Of a stretch of 64,000 nt of DNA, positions 33,811 through 45,693 are shown piece after piece (position 1 is the stretch's first letter; every line of letters begins with the position of its first letter). This stretch comes from Klebsormidium nitens (taxonomy: Eukaryota; Streptophyta; Klebsormidiophyceae; Klebsormidiales; Klebsormidiaceae), in the NCBI GenBank assembly GCA_000708835.1, contig DF237329.1, positions 26,571 through 90,570 of the forward strand. The letters are read 5' to 3'. Position numbers and translations under genes: made by a program. The notes beneath the pieces are model-generated. The model ran no database searches. It saw only the letters and a program-made list of their open reading frames with translations, and was not told the DNA's origin.

Positions 33811-36800
33811 ATGTTGATGATGGAGAGCATGCAGATTAGGCCCTTTTCAGAATCAGGCTACCAGATGGCGGCAGCTTCGGAGGATGTTTCCGCTGTTTCG
33901 TTCGAGCATGTCCAAGGCCTGGTACCGCTGACTGAAAGGTCAGCAGCAGAGCTGCTGGCTGGTTCCGCGGTGCAGACAGGCTTGAGCCGCCATGTCTTTG
34001 GAAGCATCGCTGTGATCATGGAAACCTTCAAGATCTTCGAGAGCGAGCAAGAGCTACGAAGACACCCAGATGTGCAGGGGGAGTGGCTCCTGAGGATTGC
34101 AGAGCTGATGCATGTCATCAGGCATCAGCTGTTTGAGGTCAAATTTGCGCTGGGACAGAATGAGAGAAAGCTTCGTCCCCTTGCTGAAGAGCTGGATCGA
34201 TTCAACAGAGATTGCTTGACACGGGCTCGGAACATCCTGTCTCCTGCAAGCTACGAGTCCCTGTTTCAATCGCGCCATACATTCCCTTCGCCAGAAGAAC
34301 AGTCCCAAAGAAACCTGCAGCTGAGAGAAAAGGTCGCACTCCTGGTTTCGGAGGGGGACTCTGCTTCTGGAAGTGGCTCAAGGCAAGGTTCGAGTGAGAC
34401 TGAAATCAGGAAGCTTCGCAAGAGGGTGAAGGAGCTTGAGGAACAGCTCCGCGTATCAGAGGAAAGGAGAACAGCGGAGCTCAGGGAATCAGAAGAATCC
34501 AGAAGATCTGTCTCAGAAGAGAATGTTGAGTTGCAGCGGGTGAGACGTTCTTTATCTGCTTATAGAGTTGATCCCAATTGGCAATCTCTGGCCCTTTTGA
34601 CTCTTCCAAAAGAGTGCCGAACAATCTGATCAAAGTTTCCTGTTTTTCTGCTGGGACTCTTCTCATTCTCAGAAGAACATACCTGCTAAAATACCATAAG
34701 GCGTTGCAAACGGTTTCTGGCAGCTTCAAGTCTGGTCACTAGTTTACTGGTCAGAAAAGCTTTATTCCTGGATATCTCCGAATTGTGAGGGAATTTGTCT
34801 CGAGAGCCACGAAGCGTTGCTGTGCATTCATTGTGAACCTTCGTTTGTTTGCATCAGAACATCATGCTGCTTCTAAGGTCCGGAATAACTTATTGTAGAT
34901 TCTACTTTCTCATATCATGCAAACCAGGTTTGAGTTGAAGGAAAACCCTAGACAGAGGTTGTCTTTTGTATTTTTTGGTTTCATTGAATTTCAAAATTCA
35001 ACTCACCCTAAGGGCCCTCGTTTTTCAACTTCACACATGCCGATCTTATCAGGGAGTCCCTACTCTTGAGTTGCGATGCCGATGGCAGGCATTCCTTAGC
35101 GGTTTGAACCTACTATTCGCAGACTGATCTACCATCTGAAAATCATCTAGAAAAAATAGAGCCACATTCTAGGGTGCATTTGACGAAAGCTGAGCGCACG
35201 GAACTGGATTGCTTTGCCGAGTACAGATTCTTCAAACCAGTCAGATGTCCCTAATTTCAAATGCACCCTCTGTTAGAAACCTTGCTTCAGTTGTGACAAG
35301 AAAAGTACCACAGAACAACCATTGTTGCTCAACGCTGAAACAGGTCCTACTCCTGCATTTTGCAGACCTTGATAAAACTAGCAAATGAAACATTTGAAAA
35401 GAAAACGAAACTCCTGCACGTCTTTCAAAGCTGGTCTTCAGATATGCAAAGAGTCCCCTCTTGGCCTATCAATCTTCGCTTCTTTCTGAAATTCGATCGA
35501 TTTGCAGAGGATTCAGCAACTTCAGGCCGCGGTGAATAGCTTCGAGTACAAGTCGAGCAACATGGAGAGCGTCGTCCTCGACCTGGAAGCGCGCAACCGG
35601 AAGCTTGCTGAAGAAGCCAGGGAGTCCCGCCGTGGCGGCCGTAGATCGCGCGCCAAGAAGACCGCCGAAGAGCCGTCCGCGGATCAGCCGCTCTCGCAAC
35701 CGGGGTCCGCCGCTTCTACCCCTGGACACAGCGCAACCCGAGCTTCATTTGAGCTCCCGGGAGAGGCCAACCGGGCAGAAGAAAGTTTCTCAACTGACTT
35801 CACAAGACGGGGGTCTGCACGAGAGCCCTACGACGTCCGCAACCTACAGATCGAGGGAAACAGAGGCTCTCGTCGGTCGGGCGCGCCGGAAGCAGATACT
35901 CGCGGGGATGGTGACGTCAGCAAAAACCGGGAGGCAGCCCCCGAGCCACGAGCGACCAACCGGCCCCCGTCCTTTGATCAGTCCTACAAGAAAACTGCAC
36001 GGAACCAGAAGAGCCCGGCGGCGGGAAGCGTGGCGCTTGGACCGGTGGGGACTCCTTTCGGCACACCTGCAGGGGGTTCGCAGATGAGAACGCCTTTGGA
36101 CGCGGTTCCAAACGGTTCGGATCGGTACCCACCCAAGCTTGAACTGGAGCCCGAGTCAGAAGAGCCGGTGCATTTCGGGGGCCACGAACCGCGGAACGAG
36201 GCCGACACGTGGCACGACGACAATCCGCAAGGGGTGCACGAGAGAAGCCCACCAAAAGCAGCTTCATGGCAGCGGGGTCTGATCCAGTCGATCGTGAAGA
36301 GGACCCTTCCAAAAGAGCAGGTCAGCAGGATGAGAAAACGGAGTGAGGCTTGTTGCCTCTTTTTGATGAGCAAGTTCAGCGGACATTTAGAATTGCTCAA
36401 GCGGGAATCTTTCACAAGTCAGCCTCCTTTGGGTTTTTCTCTCAAAAGTCTCTATCATGAAAGACACGACTCGCTACGTTTTTCATTGAAGTAATATTTT
36501 TTTTTCTATATTACACACTTCAGTGTTGAGGAGGTCTTTCAGATGTTGAGAATTGCGATGAATCCATGCAAGACAGCATTATCATTCTGTTACTCACATT
36601 TCTAGACTCCTGCTTTTCTAAGAGTAGGATATCCACTGTCAACAGTGGATATCCCTACAAGGGCGCAATTCAAAAGTCTTTCTTCGAACGCAGATAGCCC
36701 AAAGGCCGATCCGGCACTTTAGTAAACTCGGATTTGCAGATTGTGCAGGTCATGCAAGCTCCCCGTGACGACAGAGTCCCCGTAGTTTCTGACGGCCGCG

Positions 36801-39800
36801 GACGCGGGCGTGAGGCCGCAGAAACCGCCTTCCCCAATCCCAGCGAGCCCGGACCGCGAAAGCCGCGCGAAAGAAGAGAGCCGGACTCCGTATCTCGCAG
36901 CCGGGCGGAACCCCCGCGCTCGGTGTTCTTGAGCAGAGACGATGAGACTTCCGTCTTGCCAGCAGCTTCGGAAAGCGGGGTTTCTCGCCCCCGCAGAGGA
37001 GCAGCGCCCGAAGAGATCACCTTCAGTTCCTTCATTTACGGCGTGTCTGGCGGCTGGGAAGACCAAATACTAGAGAGCCGGCTCGAAGACGCGGTGTCGG
37101 CTGCCGTCAGCGGCTTCGACGCCTTCCCCAGCACTACTTTCAGTCGTTTCAGGGGGCGCGCAAATGTGAACAGGCTCAAGGGGAATCCCCGGCCGACCTT
37201 CGCCTTCTGCGACTTTGCGTCCAACCTTGCGAAGGAGTGCTTCGACGACGGGACCTCGCGGGGCCGCCTGGTTCTGAAACTGGAAGGATGGACGCTCCCC
37301 GTTCAAAAGCCGCGAACGCAGGACATGGAGAGCGTTTCCTACTGGGAGCGGCGCGCGCTGGACGATCTCTGGGCGCGCGCGCGCGGTGCAACCCCCGCCA
37401 AGACTCTGTACGCGCGCTTCCTGGGCGAGGGCGCGTCGGCGACCGCGGTGTTCGAGGAGCTGCTGCGGACGGTGGTCAGGACGAACGCAGAGGGCGACCG
37501 CGCGGAGGGGATCGAGGAGGTGCTGGTCGCCGGGAAGCACGCGTACGTCTTCCTGAAGTCGGAGTCCGTGGGCGACGAGCTGTTCCGGCGGCTTTCCGGC
37601 GGCGACGCTAACCTGGAGCAAAAGCTGTTCATCTCCCGCCGGAAGGACTACGTCCCGGCGCCCGGAGTTCTAAGCGAAGAGCAGATCGTCGAAGATCGGA
37701 CGGCTGAGAAAGCGAGCGGATTCGAACAGAGAACGGGCGGAGGCGGGGACGAGGGGACAGCTTCTGGGGGTCTCGGACGCGACCAACCGGGTACTGAAAC
37801 GACGAGTAACCAATACGAGAAGTTGGCCGCTCCGAGCGAGTCTGGGGTTCCAAAGCTCAGCGAAAGCCGCCGTCGGCGTCAGGTTTGGGTCGGCGACCTT
37901 CCGAATTTGAGTGAGCCTGAGCTGAGCAACAGGATCCAGTCCGCGGTTGAAGAAGCGATGTCTGGATTCGACGTGCTGCCGCCTGCGTCTCTGGAGGTTC
38001 ATGGCGCGACGACCATGGTCTCCAGGGCTTTCGGCTTCGTGGAGATGAGCACGATTCTGGGCGCAGACCTTTTTGTCGACGCAGTCAACCGGGGGCAGAT
38101 CCAGGCGCTGAGCGGCGAGAACGACGTCCTTAAAGTGCCACGTCATCAGAAGTGGACGATGGAGGTTGTCGCGCCGCCTTCGGAGGAGCAGCGTGAGCAG
38201 GTCGAGCTGTGGCGGGAGGCCGAAACCCTAAACCCCGCGGCCGCGACGTACGTGCGCTTCACCCGGGAGTTCGTCCCGCGGAAGCGAGAGCAGGCGGTGC
38301 GGGAAGAGGTGGAGCGGCTTGCCGGAACCGATGGCGGCAGCGGGATCGAGAAGGTCCTGTGCGCGAGCAAGCACGCCTACGTGGCGTTCCGGTCGGAGGG
38401 CGCGGCGGACGAGTTCTTCCGGCGCGCGCACGCGCGCGGCCTTGAGGCGCGGCTGTGCTTCGTGCGCCACCGGGCGTATCTCCCGGGCCCCGGCATGTTC
38501 GTGGGCTTCTACGCGCCCGATACGTTCATGTTCTACCGCAAGCCGGCGACTGTGGCGAGCTTCATGGCTGCGCCGAGTCGAGGGTTGGGCGGGACGCCTG
38601 AAACTGCTGACAAGGGGACTGCTACTGCGGACGAGCAAGGATTCGAAGATGTGCCTTCGAAGTGAGTGAGACAGATTTTCTTGACAAAATCTTGCAAGAA
38701 GACGTCAGAAGTACGCAGCGAGAGTCGGTCACAAAACCCTAGTAACAAAACGGACTGGTCAGCTTAGACGATTCACCTGGTCAATTTGATTCTGGGTCTC
38801 CTGCGCTCGATCTCGAACTTCAGAAAATGGATACGCGCTCAGTAGTTTGAGGATATTTTTTTAACGATCGTGTTCCTTAAGGAAACGAGTTTTGCACTGT
38901 AGTTCACCACCCTTGAGCTTTTAGACACCATTTGATTGCGTGTCATGAATCCTATGAGGCAACCTTACTCTTGTTTCAAAGATCCATGCAGCCTTTACAG
39001 CAACGAAACAGATTTAAAGATTGATATTTGACAAGTTAGCCATAGAGACCTAGATTTGAGAGAGAGCATTCACGGGGCGCTTTCAGCACAGACGAATCAG
39101 CCTTGCAAGTCTAAAACCTTCTAATAATCAAAAAGGTCTGCGCACAAACTGAGACCCCTCTTGTTGCAGGTTTGAGGCAAGCCCACCGAAAATCGCAACC
39201 AGCGGCCAGGAGCTTCACGACACGCCTACAACTGCGCCAAGGCGGATGCATCCGGAGGTGGAAGAAGCCGTTGTTCCTGGCGGAAGAAAGCCCCTTCCGA
39301 CTGCTTCTGCAGAACTACACATCCCGGAAGAAGCCCCGTCTCCGCACGGGAGGAACTGGGAGCAGAAGCAGCGTGAGATCTTTGTGAAAGACATTCCGGA
39401 CAGCACCCCTGCAGACACCGTCCGAGCAAACCTCACCGAGTCGTTCAACGAGTTCTTCTCGGGGTATGACGCACTGCCCCCGGGGCTTCTAGACGTGCGC
39501 GGGGTGCGCGGGGGACTGGACTCGCGCACCGGCGCGCGCATCGCGTACGTGGAGGTCGCGTCGGTGCTGGCCAGCCAACTCGTCTCCGACGCGCAGGAAA
39601 GGGGCCCCGGAAGGGTGGCCTTCCAGCTCCGGACCCTGCGCGACGAGAACGGAACGAAGCGGAAGATCTTCACCTCGAGCAGGCAGAAGTGGATGCTCGA
39701 ATTCGCTGAGCCGACGGCGGCCGAGGGCGACGCGCTGCACGCGGCTTGGGGCGCCGTTGGCAACTGGGACCCGCGCAAGAGCGCGTACGCGCGCGTGCGC

Positions 39801-39965
39801 GACGCGGAGCCCGACCTGGGCGGCCGCGTGAGAGGGGCGATCCAGTCGTACGCGCGCAAAGAGTGGGACCTTGAGGTCGTGTCCATCGGCCGTCACGCGT
39901 TCGTGCGCTTCCCGGACGTGGCGGCCGCAGACGAGTTCTTCGATCGGCCCCAGGAGAAGCAGTGA
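33811..39965 (+). CDS. Large coiled-coil protein with three RRM-like repeat domains
   Basis: Four exons (33811-34539, 35508-36320, 36740-38661, 39170-39965) join in frame with GT-AG sites and give about 1420 codons before a TGA. I recognise no named family. Exon 1 ends in a coiled coil (IRKLRKRVKELEEQLRVSEE) that continues into exon 2 (LDLEARNRKLAEEARESRR). Exon 2 is then Ser/Pro/Gly-rich and disordered. Exons 3-4 hold three homologous modules of about 200 residues (from about 37015, 37880 and 39375). Each begins with an RNP2-like strand (VWVGDLP, IFVKDIP) and a helix with SGFDxLPP or a variant. Each has a second part with an RNP1-like strand (GKHAYVFLKS, SKHAYVAFRS, GRHAFVRFPD) and then DEFFRR. 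This suggests tandem RNA-binding folds, which is inference. The TGA at 39963 falls inside module 3, before LFVCRHRAFLPAP, the counterpart of LCFVRHRAYLPGP in module 2. Confidence 0.72.
35171..35269. repeat. Inverted repeat in intron 1 of the RRM-like gene
   Basis: Perfect 13-base arms AGGGTGCATTTGA (35171-35183) and TCAAATGCACCCT (35257-35269) flank 73 bases. It could be a tiny MITE or an RNA stem. No clear target-site duplication was seen. Confidence 0.6.
36627..36654. repeat. Perfect hairpin in intron 2 of the RRM-like gene
   Basis: GGATATCCACTGT and its exact complement are separated by only two bases (CA). The hairpin lies 86 bases before the exon 3 acceptor, where a stem could influence splicing. 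Confidence 0.65.
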
Positions 39966-41678
39966 GACGCGGATTTGTTCGTGTGCCGGCACCGCGCGTT
40001 CCTTCCGGCCCCGGCTTTTCTCCTCGTCCCCCTGCCGTCGTCTCCATTTGAGTCCAGCGACGCCCAAAACGCCGAACCTGTGAAACCCCAGGCATCAGAG
40101 CCCCAGGAACTTGAAGTTCAGGAGCCGAAACTCACGGAGCAGAAACGGGCCGCAACGCGAGCGGTCTCTGAGGCGCTTCCCATCAGATTGACTGGCGCGA
40201 AGCCGCCCGCGGCCAAACCCTTAAACCCTCCGCACCGCGAAGCGACTGGAGCTGCCGATGCTGCGGACGTCTGGAGCCACGACATGTACGAGGCGGTGTA
40301 CGCGGACGGCGGTGACCAAGACGGGCAGAAGCGCGCGCGAGCGCGCGAGAAGGGGGAGCAGACAAGCGAGGGGGCCGGAAAAGAGGAGAGTTTATATGAG
40401 GGCGACGAGATGGTCAAGAAGGAGGGGTGGGGTCTTTACCCGGGAAAAGAAGAGAAGAGAGCCAGAGAAGAGAGCGTTGAGGCGGCTTGGCCGGAGTCAA
40501 GATCCAGCGAGGTTGCGACGGGCTGGGACGGCGTCAGCAAGGGCGCAGATGACGTCAGCGGGCGCGCGGCGGGCAAGGACCGCAAGAAAGAGGCGACCGG
40601 CGCGGTTGGATGGAAGAAGCCGGTCGACCGCTGGACGAATCCGTTCGCGCAGCTGGTGGGATTTGAGGAGGAGATCGTTCCGCCCAGTTCGATTCATGAG
40701 GAGACCGTGAGAGTCCGGGGTGGGAAGACTCAGAAAGACGGCTCGGATAGTGCAAATGGGAAGGGCAGACGTTGCGAACGGAACACCGTAACGAGTGTAG
40801 ATGAAGCCGAACGGAACGATGAGATCGGTGGCGAAAAGCACGGGGGCGAGGAGGGAGAGTCTTTTGGGGTCGCCTCAAAGAGCGGAAGCGGAAAAGGGGG
40901 GGAAGAGGAGGTTGAAAGCGCCGACGACTTGAAGTGGATCACGGAAACTGGCTGGGAAAGTGTGGAGCACCCAGGGAATTCAACCGAGAAATCCGGACCA
41001 GCACCCTTTGCAAAAGCAGCGGAATCAGGCGAGCTGTACGGCGAAGAGCTGGGCGACGAAGACGATGCGGAGCTGTTTGAGGATGTGCCGGCGGGCTTCG
41101 AAGCGGAACCGGAGCGGACCGGAACGCCGGAGTGGAGCGAGGAGCCCGGTGAAGAGGTGACCGTAGACGCCAACTCGTTGATCGGGGTCGGGTCTTTCTT
41201 TGGGGTCACCGGGTCGCAAGATTCTCAAGCCGTCCGTACGGAGGTTGCGGTTTCACCCAAGGGGGCCGCGCAACCGGTTGCTCCTACCGGGCAGATCAGC
41301 AGCGGTTTGGGTGCAGCGCGCGGGTCGGGGGACGACAAGGGGCTCAGGCAGAAGGGGAACGATCCGCCGTCGGAGTTTGAGCTTTCTTTGAAGTACGTGG
41401 ATCGAGCAGTGACCTCAAAGCAGGAACAGCTCAGCACAGAGGATCTGCAAGATGCAACTAGAGATGAACCGGCGGGTGGTGAAGCAAAGCCGGAAGCTGG
41501 AACAGAGAAGGAAGCGGAGCGGAACAAAAAAATTGACTTTGAGGCGGTGCGTGACGAAGAAGAGAGCCTGGGAGCGGATGAGACGAAGGAGAAGCTTGAG
41601 AGTAGCGAAGGTGAGCTCCGTTCTCGGTTTGGTGGTCCAGCGGCCCCGTCTTTGTCGCTTGAAAGTCGCAGTCCTTAA
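39966..41678 (+). CDS. In-frame continuation of the RRM-like gene after the UGA
   Basis: After TGA (39963-39965) the same frame stays open for 570 codons to 41678. The first residues (LFVCRHRAFLPAPAFLLV) complete the third module exactly where modules 1 and 2 have LFISRRKDYVPAPG and LCFVRHRAYLPGPG. The rest is low-complexity, rich in Glu, Lys, Gly and Ser, with an acidic block (ELGDEDDAELFEDVP), and ends in SLESRSP. The simplest reading is one gene with a recent C-to-T change in a CGA codon (CAG TGA GAC). Stop readthrough or a sequence error are alternatives. It could instead be annotated as a separate downstream frame starting near 39975. Confidence 0.55.
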   Translation, partial: DADLFVCRHRAFLPAPAFLLVPLPSSPFESSDAQNAEPVKPQASEPQELEVQEPKLTEQKRAATRAVSEALPIRLTGAKPPAAKPLNPPHREATGAADAADVWSHDMYEAVYADGGDQDGQKRARAREKGEQTSEGAGKEESLYEGDEMVKKEGWGLYPGKEEKRAREESVEAAWPESRSSEVATGWDGVSKGADDVSGRAAGKDRKKEATGAVGWKKPVDRWTNPFAQLVGFEEEIVPPSSIHEETVRVRGGKTQKDGSDSANGKGRRCERNTVTSVDEAERNDEIGGEKHGGEEGESFGVASKSGSGKGGEEEVESADDLKWITETGWESVEHPGNSTEKSGPAPFAKAAESGELYGEELGDEDDAELFEDVPAGFEAEPERTGTPEWSEEPGEEVTVDANSLIGVGSFFGVTGSQDSQAVRTEVAVSPKGAAQPVAPTGQISSGLGAARGSGDDKGLRQKGNDPPSEFELSLKYVDRAVTSKQEQLSTEDLQDATRDEPAGGEAKPEAGTEKEAERNKKIDFEAVRDEEESLGADETKEKLESSEGELRSRFGGPAAPSLSLESRSP

Positions 41679-43716
41679 AAGAGGCTCAAGTGCCTGTGAA
41701 GTACACACAGACCTCTGATGTATGTTACTGCAGAAGCACTCCGCACGTCTGGGCTCTCCGTTCGCCGGCTTTCGACCCTTACAAGCCTCCAAACAGAGAA
41801 GTGGCTAAAGAGAGAAAGATATGTGAGTCAGTAGTCCTCGACTGTATAGCAGACTCCGGGTCACCTCAGAGGAATTGCACTTTCTAAAACGTGAAAGGAG
41901 GCTTTCTACGGCAACATCCGGCGGCGTAAGCTGGCTTCTTAATTCCGTAAGGCATCTTAAGGTTTGACTGTTGAGAAGGCCGTCTCCATGATACTCGAGC
42001 TGCCATTTCTTCTCGCAGGCTTGGGTTCGTTGTCGTGACCATCAACGGACCTCCGAAGAGACAACATGGCGGGCTTTGTTGCGGTTGTGATACGTTGGCT
42101 GCATTTTTCGTGTCGTTATGTACCTCTTGAGAGTACTCGATATAGGAAAGTGGAATCAAAATGCGGTCAACTTTGATGAAGCATTCATACTCGACAGGAG
42201 CGCTGGAACTTTTGGGCCGGTTCTGAAAGCTTGTAACTATCTGATGAGGCTTCAGATGCAGCGCGACACTTCTCATATACTTCAATCCATGAGTGCCTTG
42301 ATTGTTTACGCACTATATCTCGAAGCCACAAACCAGAAACGCCTCGAGGCGTTTCCCCGAACTCTTATGAGAAATGATTCGACTTCTGCAGCTCCGAGCA
42401 GATTGATTCCCCGTTTGCCGGGGACCAAATACCACTAATTAACACTCTTTTGAGTCAGTTGAGCTCCAGTCTGCATACCCAGCCTGGCCCCCCGCTCGTT
42501 TATTGCACACTGTCATGCCTGGAATTGAACTAGCTGAACATAGAGCGGCGGATCTAACAAATAACTCCAGCTCGAAGCTTGTTCAATTGATGCAGTGCCC
42601 AAGAATGACACCCTCGAGTCACAATAGTCCAGCAGGGTCCAGCGCAGCATTTGGTGTTCTCAAAATCACACCAAATGCTTTGGGCGGGTACGGCCGGCCG
42701 TCAAGAGCTGTGAATACTCATAGGTGCACTAGCATACGCGTCCGTCGCCTTCTGTTGCTGCGGACTGTCTACACTTTCCAAGACTCCAATAGCATACATG
42801 TAGCGAAATTTTTGGGGCACGTTGCTGCCGGATGCAGAAAGAGATCTGTTCCCGATGCGCGGAAAGTGCAAAGAGTGCCATTGCAGTTTCTTATATTCAG
42901 CTCTGCAGACATGTAGTGGGAGAACCTTGGGCTTGCTCTGGCAGACGAGGCTAGTCCAAAGGACCAGCTATATTGCTCCAGCCTTGAGCAAATTACTGTA
43001 AGTTTGATCTTCAGTGTCGCAAAATGTAATCCGCGAAGCCATCGAACATACTGATAATTTTGTTGGCTTTAACCTTGCAGTGACACCGTACAGGCTTTGC
43101 AGCTGCTGTTGCAACCCATTCTGCGTGTCACATGCCTGATCTTACGCAAACCTCCGTCTGCGGTAGCTCTGCTGGGCAAAGCTTGTGGGAGTCGCATAAC
43201 ACTTTTCTAGGGACTTAGCCATTGAAAGTAGAGCTTAGGTTTGCAATTCAGATAAAAAGCAGTAGGAAAGGACTCAAAACTAATTACAGTGTAGTCAGTT
43301 AGGACCTTTCATTGATCTGGACGTCATCTCAAGCTAGCATTGCAGCTGCATGATTCTGTGTACCTGAGCGTCCATTTCTGCTTTCTGGCATGCACTGAAT
43401 CATTCATGATTCTCATAGTATGATCACCATGCCCGATATCTAAGAGCTAATCTATGAAGCATGGAAGACGGAACAAGTATCTGACTTGTTCTTCAGATAG
43501 AATCGTTCTTGCTATCTTGTAAACTGCAAGTGGTGAGGATGCTTCCGGCTCTGCCATTCGTATAATCGAGATCGAAGCGGTGATCACCGCGGACCGGAAG
43601 AGCGCTCGATCAGAGCCTATGAAATTGTAGTCGGTGAGTGTGAAAGGGCTCGGGAACACCAGGTCATAGCGTATACGGAAACAGGTGAACAATGAGACTG
43701 ACTACCCGGAGCAAAC
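41679..43716. other. Intergenic region, no gene recognised
   Basis: Short frames on both strands show no recognisable domain. A hairpin with perfect 11-base arms (GCATTTGGTGT, 42647-42657; ACACCAAATGC, 42668-42678) is the only structure seen. The region ends at the assembly gap. Confidence 0.45.
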
Positions 43717-44650
43717 NNNNNNNNNNNNNNNNNNNNNNNNNNNNNNNNNNNNNNNNNNNNNNNNNNNNNNNNNNNNNNNNNNNNNNNNNNNNNNNNNNNN
43801 NNNNNNNNNNNNNNNNNNNNNNNNNNNNNNNNNNNNNNNNNNNNNNNNNNNNNNNNNNNNNNNNNNNNNNNNNNNNNNNNNNNNNNNNNNNNNNNNNNNN
43901 NNNNNNNNNNNNNNNNNNNNNNNNNNNNNNNNNNNNNNNNNNNNNNNNNNNNNNNNNNNNNNNNNNNNNNNNNNNNNNNNNNNNNNNNNNNNNNNNNNNN
44001 NNNNNNNNNNNNNNNNNNNNNNNNNNNNNNNNNNNNNNNNNNNNNNNNNNNNNNNNNNNNNNNNNNNNNNNNNNNNNNNNNNNNNNNNNNNNNNNNNNNN
44101 NNNNNNNNNNNNNNNNNNNNNNNNNNNNNNNNNNNNNNNNNNNNNNNNNNNNNNNNNNNNNNNNNNNNNNNNNNNNNNNNNNNNNNNNNNNNNNNNNNNN
44201 NNNNNNNNNNNNNNNNNNNNNNNNNNNNNNNNNNNNNNNNNNNNNNNNNNNNNNNNNNNNNNNNNNNNNNNNNNNNNNNNNNNNNNNNNNNNNNNNNNNN
44301 NNNNNNNNNNNNNNNNNNNNNNNNNNNNNNNNNNNNNNNNNNNNNNNNNNNNNNNNNNNNNNNNNNNNNNNNNNNNNNNNNNNNNNNNNNNNNNNNNNNN
44401 NNNNNNNNNNNNNNNNNNNNNNNNNNNNNNNNNNNNNNNNNNNNNNNNNNNNNNNNNNNNNNNNNNNNNNNNNNNNNNNNNNNNNNNNNNNNNNNNNNNN
44501 NNNNNNNNNNNNNNNNNNNNNNNNNNNNNNNNNNNNNNNNNNNNNNNNNNNNNNNNNNNNNNNNNNNNNNNNNNNNNNNNNNNNNNNNNNNNNNNNNNNN
44601 NNNNNNNNNNNNNNNNNNNNNNNNNNNNNNNNNNNNNNNNNNNNNNNNNN
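43717..44650. other. Assembly gap (run of N)
   Basis: A run of 934 N. The long open frames crossing it are artefacts. Content is unknown. Confidence 0.99.
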
Positions 44651-45693
44651 ACCTATACAGTATCATAATATATAATCATATATAATCATGTTGACGTACC
44701 GCACTGATCGACACTGATTGTGCATTGGGGCCCATTATGCATTCATGCTCACAATCTTTTCAGCATGCATGTGTGACCCCTTATTCACATCCTTCTTTTG
44801 ATGTCTACATTATTGTCATAGTGGACATGCCTCATGTTTTCAAGGTTACTGCTGAAGCTTCCGGTCAGCACTGGATACGCCTGGCAGGCGTACAACAAGT
44901 TATGCCGGCTATATGCGGTTAGTAACATAGCTCGGGTTACCTTGCTTTCGCAGCTATAACGCGCATATGGCAGTTCTGCCTTAACCCTCGAGTTATATCA
45001 GTCAGGATATCCCTATGACTGACTACATGATCGGATGGAAGGAGGATGGTATTGACAGGCGCGCGAATTGGATTCGATCAGCTAGGAGAGTACGTTTACA
45101 CTTGAGCACCGCCGCCAAGCTTGCGCGCATTAAAACGGCACGTGATCGACCATCATGTCTTGCATGCATTTCAGAATTGATCCTCATACATATGTGGAAC
45201 TTATCAGAAGTCATGCACTCAGTGCCGCCATGCACGCGCGGCAGGTATCAGTTTCGAAATTCCAATAAACTCTTGCAGCTCCCGGGTCAGCAGACAAACT
45301 TTGAAATTTGAGTTTGCACGGTCACCGTAACTGCCATCTTTGAAACCGTGCAGCTGGTGAGACTAATAAACTTGATAGATATAATTTTATATAATCCTGC
45401 CATGCCCAAACTCTGGTGGAAATACGAGGGCTTGTTTCCGACGAGATTAAGCTGCACCTGATGTTCCTACAAGACCTGGATACACATCTTGAATCAAAAG
45501 AGAGCTTAAACCACGTACCTGAATGCCAATGACTCAAAAGTACCTTGCATCAACTAAGAAATGAAACCTTCGCAAGCTTAAATGTCACACTCTCTAAAGG
45601 AGCTTTTGCAAGCGTCCTAGGAAGTCGTATTTACCACATTGACATGAGGCCAGGCCTTGCTTGTAGGGTTCTCAGAACCACAACTATTTCAAC
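44651..45693. other. Intergenic region, no gene recognised
   Basis: AT-rich start next to the gap (TATAATCATATATAATCATG), then sequence with no recognisable coding motif. The right end is the 3' flank of the amidotransferase gene. Confidence 0.45.

Noticed and set aside
43617-44668. Long open frames across 43717-44650
   Set aside because: They consist of N and reflect the assembly gap only.
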